Both the position numbers and the translations under genes were made by a program. From Parietichytrium sp. I65-24A (lineage: Eukaryota > Sar > Bigyra > Thraustochytrida > Thraustochytriidae): DNA of 64,000 nucleotides. The notes beneath the pieces are model-generated. The model made no database searches and had not been told where the DNA came from. It worked only from the letters and a program-made list of their open reading frames with translations. The DNA lies in the NCBI GenBank assembly GCA_012862575.1, contig BLSF01000010.1:372001-436000 (forward strand). The letters are read 5' to 3'. Below are positions 1-9,100 of this stretch, piece by piece. The first letter of the stretch is position 1, and every line of letters begins with the position of its first letter.

Positions 1-106
1 CTTCACTCTGCTTGGGAAGAATCAGGGGCGATGCCCCTACCTTTTTCCTTTCGCCTCCAACATAAAAGATGTACAACTATTTCATTGCGTTTTTAGTTTG
101 CGCTTT

Positions 107-601
107 TTAACTGTGAAAAATTGCGAGACTTAATAGAAGCAGAACATTTGTGGCCGCAACACGAGATGACTTGTTGCACAGATCGTCCGTGCAGCAGCTC
201 ATACCGATGCCAGTACTTTTCGAGGAATTATACGACGTGCATTCAGACGCGCAGCCTCGCTCATGCACGGCCTCGAAGCCCCACACTGCGTTTTTGCCAT
301 TCCGCGAGTTTTGCGGGGCACGGTATAGGTGATAGCAAAACGTTTGTTCACTGCTGCAAGTCACTGTGTTGAATGCGCTCATAGTGATGCTCGTTTTGCA
401 GTTAAGAGACGACTGGCAGGTGTCCAAATTCCTCGAGCAGTTCCATACAGGCTCCGAGAGCTCATCTGTCGCCGTAAACGCGCACGTGTCGATTGCGTCG
501 CCCTCAGTGCAGTCACCAAAGCAATCCACCGTACCGTTGTAGCACTCCAGCCCTGACACCCCGCTCAAAAGGATCGACACCATCAAGATCAAGGAACGCA
601 T
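107..601 (-). CDS. Small secreted, GPI-anchored Ly6/uPAR (three-finger)-like protein
   Basis: This 164-residue protein starts at an ATG. It has an N-terminal signal peptide (about residues 1-17, hydrophobic, ending in GVSG). The mature chain begins LECYNG, as Ly6/uPAR domains often do. It is Cys-rich and ends in the Ly6 hallmark: an RGCAS-x-C segment, then CC-TDD-LCN. After LCN come small residues (NKSS) and a hydrophobic tail (VLLLLSLAIF), the usual layout of a GPI-attachment signal. The prediction is therefore an extracellular glycolipid-anchored domain; several N-x-S/T sequons are present. Family knowledge: these domains bind protein partners at the cell surface and are disulfide-locked beta fingers with no enzymatic activity. 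No partner can be named. The family is known mainly from animals, so convergence of a Cys-rich domain is possible. The nearest gene is the divergent DZIP1-like gene about 1 kb away. Confidence 0.7.
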   Translation of the reverse strand: MRSLILMVSILLSGVSGLECYNGTVDCFGDCTEGDAIDTCAFTATDELSEPVWNCSRNLDTCQSSLNCKTSITMSAFNTVTCSSEQTFCYHLYRAPQNSRNGKNAVWGFEAVHERGCASECTSYNSSKSTGIGMSCCTDDLCNKSSRVAATNVLLLLSLAIFHS

Positions 602-1648
602 CGTGGCGAGACAAACCTAACCTAACACCGTCGGGCCGAGCAACCGAGCAACCGAGCAACCGGGCAACCGAGCGGTGTGGCAGTGTGGCAGTGTGGCGGA
701 GGGCGCCGCGTCTTCTTCCAGTCGGCGAATACTTTCGCCTCGCTTTGCCTCCACCTCTCACAGCATGTGCAGCTTTGCCAATTCCTCCCGTGTATACCGC
801 TCGCACGACAGAACGCACGGACCGTACTCGGTGCTCGAGTACTCGAGTTGAGTACCAGGAAACACTCTTCGAGAAATGTTGTTGGCATTTCTCACAGATC
901 TCACAGCCCCTGAGTACGTATCCGTTACCTCCCTTATCAACTTGAACCATTTATCAACTGTTGAACTTGATCACAGCCTTGCCTTTATACAGACTTTAGT
1001 GCGTTTAGGGCGAGTCTTGAACTTTGAGCTCGGAGACACAACGCGCGGGACGAGCAGCGAAGGCACAAGTGGAGTGAATGTTTGGATGAAACGCGCACTG
1101 ATAAAGTGCCCAAAAACATCCAAAAACTACAACTTTTAACTTACAAAAACAAACATGAAAGTTACAATAGCAACTTTGTCATCCGTAGTCATCAAAAGTC
1201 TCCATAAAGCGTTCCTCTAATGCGTTCCCGAACCGTTGGAAGTTGGGCTCCCTCTTATACTTCTTCTTAATCTTCTGACTATCAACCCAAAAGCCACGTC
1301 CAACTCATTACTATATCTGGGCGGGTAACAGTGCTGGTAAGACTCAGCATATCCCAAACACTGAGAAAGCATTGCCCTGTGCGAATTTTTCCATTCCAAA
1401 CTTCCAAATCCATCCCAAAGTGTAACTTACTCGAACAAAGAGAGTGAGGAGACATTGAAAAGTCAAGTGTACTCAGCGGGTCCTCGAGGACACTTCAGGA
1501 AAAAGAAGGGGACTGCCGCTAGTTTAAGTGGATACGACTGGCCGGTGAGGGCATACGCCCTCGTGCTAGTTGCTTTGCGTTGTGCAGTGTACGGTGTACG
1601 GTGTGCTGTGTGCGGAGTGTCAACTGTGGCACTGTGGGTCTCCAGAAT
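602..1648. other. Intergenic region between divergent genes
   Basis: No convincing gene is seen. The left part (about 636-697) is a tandem repeat: several copies of the 8-mer CAACCGAG followed by copies of GTGTGGCA. Near 1580-1620 there is a GTGTACGGTGT-type low-complexity stretch. This is probably a shared upstream region for the divergent genes on either side; no TATA box or other promoter element stands out. Confidence 0.5.
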
Positions 1649-4600
1649 ATGCTGGGCAGCGAGGACATGGCGGGGACTGGCGACGGTGATTGGATAGATG
1701 AGTTTTATTTTCAGCAGCGGCACGGCCGGCTCAATGTGAGGAAGCTGGCGAGGCTGGACTTGAATCGTATTGTGGAGAAAGTGGACGTTGCAGCGCTACA
1801 TGAAGTGTTGGAGAATATCGCGTTCTGCAACATCAAGACGACAGACCTGGAGAATCTCTCGGATGGGATGATCGTCAAGACCTTTCGGGTCGCACAGCTG
1901 ATCATTGAGTACCTTATTAATCTGGAAAACTCGCTCTATGCCAGGATTGACGAAATTTCCGAAAATCGCGACAAGCTCGACGAGGAGCTCAATCAGTTTC
2001 GGGCGGACAACGTGGCGATTGCGGATGAGAATGACTTATTGCGCAAAGACATCAAGCGTAAACGCAAGGCTCTGGCAACTTTTGAGTACGTACTTTCTGT
2101 GCACGGGACTTCGTCCCCCTCCTTGAAGTCTATTTTGTCGAAAGCAAATCATGGGAAAGAGAATTTTCTGGAGGCATCAGTCTGTGCGACGTGTGGAAAA
2201 GCTTTTTCAACCCGCGATTTTTTACGCAAGCACTGTCGAAGGAGAAAGCATAAGATGGCAAATTTAGACGATGACCAGGAAAATATTAGCCCGAACGCCG
2301 ACTTGAACAAAGTCATCAATGAAGACCTCATCTCAAAGCTGCAAGCAGCTTTGGAAGAATCCACTCGAGGGAGAGAATTTCAGATTCAGCAAGCTGTTGA
2401 AAGAGCTAAAGATGAAGAGCGGGCACTTTACAGGGATCAGCTCAACATATTCCGGGAGGACAGACGGCTAGCGGAGCAGCGACTGGAGGCACACTACAAA
2501 ACTCAGCTGCTTGAGCAGCAGAGCGTGTACGAGCAGAGGATCGCTGGCCTTGAGGCAAAGATTCAATTCCTAGAAGCCAGCTCGCAGCAAGCTCAGATGC
2601 AAGAAAATCTTGCAAGGATGGAAAGAGAGCTTGCAATGAATAACGAACGATATCGCAGAGAAGCTCATCTCCGGGAGCTCGATAGCCGCGAGTCTGCCAC
2701 TCGGCAGACTGAAAATGAAAAACTTCTTCAAGATCGGGAACTGGTTCTCCAGGATCAAGCAGCCTCGCAAAAGTACAGAATGCGAGAAATTCTCGCACAC
2801 AATTTTGTCCGAGTTTTGACGAGCGTTGCCAAATCAAAGTCCTCATTTGGAGTTGTCCGGGCTTTTGCCCACTGGAAGGTCCTTTGTGCCAAGCTTGATG
2901 CGCAGCGGGCTCGTGAAAAGCTGGAGAAATTCAATAAGCTCTCGCCAAAGGCAAAGGAGCGCAGCGTTAGCCCGAAGCATGCTGTGGAGGACCATGTGGC
3001 AAAGAGCTATACATTTGATCCCGCGGCAGTGAAGCCCATCTCCGAAGATGCGATTAGGGATATCTCGATGAGATACGTACATGCTCGGAACCAACGTGCT
3101 ATTAGTGCAGATGAAGAGTTTGGTATGGATCAGGTCGATGCACTTCTGGACACGAAATCTTCTCTCCTTGAATCGAAATTCCGGGCGCAAGCTCAACCGT
3201 TGAATTGCATGCCTCTATCCGATCGACCTTTTGTACGCGCGAGATGGGATCATCGCCCAAGCGAGATTCGCGCCCAGAAAGAGCTGATCGAACAGCAGCT
3301 CATCGAAGAAATGAGGAACTACGATCCTGATCTTCCCTCTCGGGGAGGACTGAGCGAACAATTGTTTGGCAGGTACATGCAGGCGATGAACTTGTCTCGC
3401 GACAACTCTAGAGAAAAGGAGGCGAGGCGCACCCTGGATGCTGTCCGCGAGTTGGTCGACGACATCACCGATGTCTATTATGAAGAGAGGCCGTACGTTA
3501 CCCTCCTGGCGTACGACAACGATGAGGTGCCAAAGGACGAATTACTTCAAAAGGCGTTGGAGCCATTGCATCAAAGAAGGCACAGCGCTGAGCAACTGTC
3601 TCCTAGATCAAGCGAGTATGACACAGAAGTCGAGGAGGAGGAGGATTTGGAGCGCGAAGACCTCGACGATTTAATGCGAGAGGCCCGCGCCTTGAAAGAG
3701 CCAAACCTTGCGCTCCCCCCGCTTCCTAAAAGTGCTCCAGCACCTTTGGAAGTACTTGCTTCGAGAGTTTATGGTATCTCGAGCCAAGTGGAACATCATG
3801 AAGTTGGAGATTACGAGGACCAAGAAGATCACCTTTACGTGCATGAGGCCAGCAGCCCATCGCAAAGCTCTTCTTCTACACAGGATGATGGGGAAATGTC
3901 CCCCCTCCCTCCACCTCCAGTACCATCGATGTTCCCTGCAAAGCTTCCGATCGCGGAACAGCCACTCGCTGCTAGGCCAAAGCCAAAGTCTCCATTGCTG
4001 GAGACTTTTCCGAATATGAGCTCAGCAGTTGTAGATTCGGCTCGTTTCGGAATAAGTTCGGAGTCAGCAACTGTCCGCAGTGCCGACGAGGAGCAGCGCA
4101 AGTCAGCTGAAGAGCGTATGCGTACCAATAGCGCGCCAGACGAGAAGCCTCCGTCACCTGTCTTGAATACATTGCTTGACTCAAATGAACGCCAAATGCC
4201 AACCGAGGAAGCCCAAGGAGCTCTATCAGAAAATTTTCATGAGAAGACCCCTGCAGCATTCTCTCGCGAGCAAGTAGCCCAAGCCGGCTCCGAGTCAGGG
4301 GCTTCGGACGGATTGGAGCAAGACGACGAGCCAGACTTGAAACACCACCATTCAGAGCCAGCACAAGACGAAGTCGTTGTGAAGGGTGGAGACGACCGCG
4401 AGGAAGCTCAGACAGAGTCTGAGGAAAGTGATGTAGAAAATCGCCTGGATTCGGGTGATCTCATGCCAGAAAGTGACTCGAAGTATGTTCCCCATTCTGA
4501 GACTAGGTCAGAGACTGTGACGGAAGCACCACAATTAATGCAGCAGGCGGAAGAAAGCAAAGACCCCAGTCTACAGGCAAACGAAGAAGAGGGCATGGGG

Positions 4601-5140
4601 CATGTCGCCGTCTCGCCAACTCAAGAGGAGAGCGCGTCAGGTTTTCCGCCTACTGTTGCGCCTTCGTTGGCGGAGGGAACCCACGAAAAGTCACCAAGCG
4701 ACAGCGGAGACTTTGTAAACGAAGATGCGCAAGGATATGTAGATGAGTTCAACTTGCCCGAGGTCGAAGCGCATGACCAAGAGCACTACCGCGCTGAGAA
4801 ATCAGAAGAAGCCAGCCCGGCCGCCCCACAAATTGTGGCATCGTCAGGACATGTTTCCCCTACGAATTCTCTGAGTGAAAATCTTGAGCATGCGACAGAT
4901 TCGATTGGCGCAGAGGAGGCCGAAGAATCGCAGCTTTTGAAGGAAAACGAGAGCAACCTGGAGAATCACTCCCATGACGACCAGGAGCACAGCTCCGAGG
5001 AGGAGAACTCTGTAGGTTCCGAGTTGTTTGACGCCACACTTGGTGTAGAGAGCTCGGCTCTTGTACCACCAAACGCAATGCTGGAGGTCGCAGAGCAAGA
5101 CTTTGAATCCATGGACTGGGACGATGAGGAGCAGCTATGA
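1649..5140 (+). CDS. DZIP1 (Iguana)-like ciliary basal body/transition-zone protein
   Basis: This is a protein of about 1163 residues. I start it at the first ATG (1649); the frame is open further upstream only with non-ATG codons. Residues about 10-95 match the DZIP1 N-terminal domain, with the FCNIKTTD and VAQLIIEYLINLENSL segments. One C2H2 zinc finger follows at about residues 179-203 (CATCGKAF...HCRRRKH). Residues about 215-400 form long charged coiled coils, and the C-terminal half is acidic and low in complexity (many E/D/S/P). Known for the family: DZIP1/DZIP1L act at the ciliary basal body and transition zone and in vertebrates affect Hedgehog signalling through the cilium. A ciliary role here is inference and would fit a flagellated life stage. 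The low-complexity tail is probably fast evolving. Family assignment rests on the N-terminal domain plus zinc finger in the expected order. Confidence 0.75.
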   Translation: MLGSEDMAGTGDGDWIDEFYFQQRHGRLNVRKLARLDLNRIVEKVDVAALHEVLENIAFCNIKTTDLENLSDGMIVKTFRVAQLIIEYLINLENSLYARIDEISENRDKLDEELNQFRADNVAIADENDLLRKDIKRKRKALATFEYVLSVHGTSSPSLKSILSKANHGKENFLEASVCATCGKAFSTRDFLRKHCRRRKHKMANLDDDQENISPNADLNKVINEDLISKLQAALEESTRGREFQIQQAVERAKDEERALYRDQLNIFREDRRLAEQRLEAHYKTQLLEQQSVYEQRIAGLEAKIQFLEASSQQAQMQENLARMERELAMNNERYRREAHLRELDSRESATRQTENEKLLQDRELVLQDQAASQKYRMREILAHNFVRVLTSVAKSKSSFGVVRAFAHWKVLCAKLDAQRAREKLEKFNKLSPKAKERSVSPKHAVEDHVAKSYTFDPAAVKPISEDAIRDISMRYVHARNQRAISADEEFGMDQVDALLDTKSSLLESKFRAQAQPLNCMPLSDRPFVRARWDHRPSEIRAQKELIEQQLIEEMRNYDPDLPSRGGLSEQLFGRYMQAMNLSRDNSREKEARRTLDAVRELVDDITDVYYEERPYVTLLAYDNDEVPKDELLQKALEPLHQRRHSAEQLSPRSSEYDTEVEEEEDLEREDLDDLMREARALKEPNLALPPLPKSAPAPLEVLASRVYGISSQVEHHEVGDYEDQEDHLYVHEASSPSQSSSSTQDDGEMSPLPPPPVPSMFPAKLPIAEQPLAARPKPKSPLLETFPNMSSAVVDSARFGISSESATVRSADEEQRKSAEERMRTNSAPDEKPPSPVLNTLLDSNERQMPTEEAQGALSENFHEKTPAAFSREQVAQAGSESGASDGLEQDDEPDLKHHHSEPAQDEVVVKGGDDREEAQTESEESDVENRLDSGDLMPESDSKYVPHSETRSETVTEAPQLMQQAEESKDPSLQANEEEGMGHVAVSPTQEESASGFPPTVAPSLAEGTHEKSPSDSGDFVNEDAQGYVDEFNLPEVEAHDQEHYRAEKSEEASPAAPQIVASSGHVSPTNSLSENLEHATDSIGAEEAEESQLLKENESNLENHSHDDQEHSSEEENSVGSELFDATLGVESSALVPPNAMLEVAEQDFESMDWDDEEQL

Positions 5141-6196
5141 GCAGTAGTTGCGTAATTTTTTCCTAAATCGACTTTTGAAAAGCGAAACTGATCAAGTGTC
5201 TCAAAAGATTCCAGATTTTTTGTTTGAACCATTTTGTATCGCCAGGGTATGGCTTCGAGATAACGCCCTCACTTTCCTGATCACCATGTGTCACCAAATC
5301 GCTGTACAACTCGGCATTGCATTCGCTCAGCTCACTCCAACGTTCCCTTCTGGTCTCGAGTCATCTCCATTGGCACGATCTGGTGGCCGACTTTGGGCGC
5401 AAGTCTACTGCCAAACAGCTGTGTCTGCAACGTTCATCGCTCGGCCGAGCTTTGCTCATTCGGCAGCGCTGCTGAAGGACATCATTTCCATCTTCATCTT
5501 CATCTTCATCTTCAACTTCAACTTCATCTTCATCTCATCTTAAATAGATTATCGCCTCTGGCACAACCCGCGTCTACCGCGCTCTTTAGTTATCTTTAGC
5601 TGCTGATTAGAGGCACTCCCGTTGCCGCCGGATCGCCGAACGTCAGGCACACACAAAGAGAGCTAAGAGAGCGAGAGAGAGAGTGAAAGTGAGACAGAGA
5701 CATACGTATTCGCAGAGGCTCCGAAGACGCCACTGTCCGCGCGGACGCGTGTGGTCAGGTGTGCGTCGAGCGGCCTGACAAGGCCCCGGGTAGAGAGGAT
5801 ATTCACATATTCACGGCCGCGAGCTCTTGTGCGCCCGAAAAGTCCGGGTTTGGACTCGTATGGTGGAGAGTGGCAGACTGCCTTGCTCTCCATCTATCTG
5901 TAATTGTGACTGTGGCACGCGGCACGTGGCACGTGAACCGCCGCTTGTCGACAGCTGAGCTTTTGCGGCCAGCCGGAGATTGCGTTTCGAGATTTGATTA
6001 GATAGCCGACACTTTGGACAGGCAGAGCCAAGGTGACGCGAAGCCGAGGGGAAGACGATCTCGAAGTTGAGGCGAAGGAAAATTGGATACTGCGAAAGCT
6101 CATCAGCCGCATCGGACAAATCGAACTTGGAATCTGCATACAAGACACACTTTTTTGCTTTGATTGTTGCATACTGGGCATCATCACTCTGGCGGA
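5141..6196. other. Intergenic / 5' region of PIKfyve
   Basis: No gene seen. A (CTTCAT)n microsatellite lies at about 5489-5541 and purine-rich GAGA-type sequence at about 5655-5700. The last few hundred bases probably contain the promoter and 5' UTR of the PIKfyve gene; no individual element is clear. Confidence 0.45.
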
Positions 6197-9100
6197 ATGG
6201 CCACGTACGAAACGTTTCAGACGCGCCGTGGAGACAGCGGCGCAGAAAGCGTTCTGAGGTCATGGTCGCGCGAAGACCGTTCGGAGAGCTCTGGAGATGG
6301 TGCAGGCCAACCGCGGCAGGACGCGGCTCAGCAGACACAGCAAACGCAGGGCAGTGGAGGACGGTCTATGGGCCGGCGGAAGCGCAGCTCCAAGCAGTTC
6401 TGGATGGACGACACGGCTGCCAAATCTTGCTTCAACTGCGAGGCCCCGTTCACGCTCTTTAGAAGGAAACATCACTGCAGGTCGTGCGGGGCGATCTATT
6501 GCGACAAATGCAGCTCGAAGACCGCGGACGGCAGGTTGTACGGCTACGAGGGTCAAGTGAGGGTGTGCGACGCTTGCTTTGAGAGCGCAAACCAGGTGCA
6601 GCGAGGAATGGGTCGGAAGAAGAACCTCTCTTTCCAATTCAACTCGTCTCACTCGAGCGGGGCCAACTCCGATCACGACGCCCAGGAGGCGCCACAGACT
6701 TCTTACGCCCAACACTCCTCGCATGACGATTATCTGAGCGATGGTGGCATGGAACTCATCGAGGAGCGAGATGCTAGTCCTATGGACAGCTTGGACCCCC
6801 GAGCAAACATACCGCTCTTGGATATAGACAGCCTGGACCGCAGGAAAAGGCGAATTTCCCGGGAGCCCACTGAGCTAGTTGAAGCACTTGAGACGCAGGA
6901 CCAGCTGGAGATTCTCAGACAGGAAGCAGGTCGTGAAGAGTTGGCCTTTAATAAGAGAGCAGTCAGCTCATTTGTGTTTAGGCAGAGAAGCACGAGCATG
7001 TGCGATGACGATAATCCTTTTGATATCGGGAAAAGCGACTTCGACGAGAGAAGCAAAAGTCTTCGAAGAACAGGCTCCATCAACGAGATGCTTGATTCCA
7101 GCCTTCTCCATTCGATCGAGGTTTTGCGCAAGCAATACGAGACACGGAACGGTCTCGAGAAAGGCGACGCGAATCTGACCCTGGAAGCTCAGCGAGACCT
7201 GTTCAAGAAGCGGAAGGACAAAGCTCTGGATCGATTCATACACCGCGAAATCTCGGCATTACGAGATAAGCGCCCGAGCATCATCCTGACCGATGCAGTC
7301 CAACAAGAGTGGACCGAAACGTTGTCCAAGATCACTCAAGAATTTTGCTCCACGGTCCGCCCCTTCAACATGGACTTTGACAGTTACTGTAAATTGGTAT
7401 CCATACCTGGGGGCACCATCCAAGAAAGCTACGTGTTGGACGGCGTTATTTGTGAGAAGAATGTTGTGCATAAGAAGATGCGAAGTCGGATTGAGAATCC
7501 ACGAATCATGTTAATATCAGGCGCGATAGAGTTTCTCCGAGACAAATCCAGAATATCCTCACTGGACACTCTGAGAGAGCAGGAAGCCGAATACATGCAA
7601 CTAGTGGTGCGCAAGATTGCATCAGTTGGGGTAGATTTGCTTCTGGTGGGCAACCCCGTCTCGCGCATCGCTCAACAATTGTTGCTGGAGGAGGGTATTT
7701 CTCTCGTCATCAACGTTCCCGAGCGCCTTCTCGAGCGGATTTCCTATCTGACAGGCGCTCTAGTCCTTCCGGCGACAGGAAATATCACCCAGCAGTCGGA
7801 CCCTCGAGGTACTTGTGATTTGTGGGAATTACGAACATATTCTACGGAACTCACAGAGGCCCAAAAACATGAGCTGCTGGAGAGAATTGTTGCTAGGAAT
7901 GACAAGGTGAAGCAGGAGAAAACATTCATGTTTTTCGAAGGCTGCATACCTCGCCAAGGCGCGTCGATCTGCCTGAGAGGTGGATCACATGCTAGTCTGC
8001 GGCACATGGAGCGAATTTTAACTAAAATGATCTCGATGACGTACACGTTGCAGCAAGAGCACGCCCTATTTCTAGATATCGGAGTGATCTTTGGGGAAGA
8101 CAAATTTACCAGTCCGCGCAGCATTGCTCAAGAAGACAAGCTGCTGTGTGGTGAGGAAATTGAATTTGCAAAAATCAGCGTGCAAGAGAAAGGGGCGATG
8201 CATTCGGTAGATATTAAGAAGTTGAGTATCGGCACGATAGGAAGCGACCTTACGCTTGGAGAATACCTCCGAAGGAGATGTTTTGAACGCGTAAGGAGCC
8301 CAACCCATAGTGACGCACAAGCGGCGGTCTCTCGGGGCCTGTCTCCAGCCTCTCCGAGCGCAAACTTTGGGAAGTGGGGTTCTTCTGAGCAGGGAGCCGT
8401 GAGCCCAAAACTTAAGGGGATGGACAGCACCTCTCTTCTGCACATGTCAGCGCCCTCAGGACTCGGAGTGACGTCATCGTCACTTCTCCAGGCTGTAACG
8501 CGACAGGAGGAAGATGCCTCTGATTCCAAGCAAGATACAAACAGAAGGTGCACGGTGTTTGAAGCTGCCGATGCCAGAGTGTTTGTCTTCTCCGGAACCT
8601 TGTCAAAGCGCGACCCGATTCAGGGCCCGCTTCGGGAGATGCTGATGAATGCGCGGCGAGAGTTTGTGGCAAAAAGTATTCAGCGCCTTCAAAATTCATC
8701 ATCACGGCTCTCTTCCAACTGGGCTTTACCTATCAAATCGCATGCGATCATGACCTGGTCGGAGTGTCTACGATGTCAAGCAACCACCAACTACCGCGTC
8801 ATGTCCAAAGATGCTGAGAGTCTGTCATTTGCCCGTTGGTTACAGCTGAAATTTTACTTTAAGGCGAAGAATCTATCCACATTCTTCCAAGAGACACCCG
8901 CGGCCTGCAAACACTCCATTTTCCAAGACTATGTAACCTACTTTGAGTGTATGGGCCAAGTTGCTGGTTTTGAGCACGAGTTTTTCCCGCGCTACGTGGT
9001 ATCAATTCATTCCGGGGACTTTGTGACACCAACCACAATCAACCCTATGGCGCTTCGATGGATCGAAACGACCGTAGAGAGAAGGAAGGAGCGACTTCGC

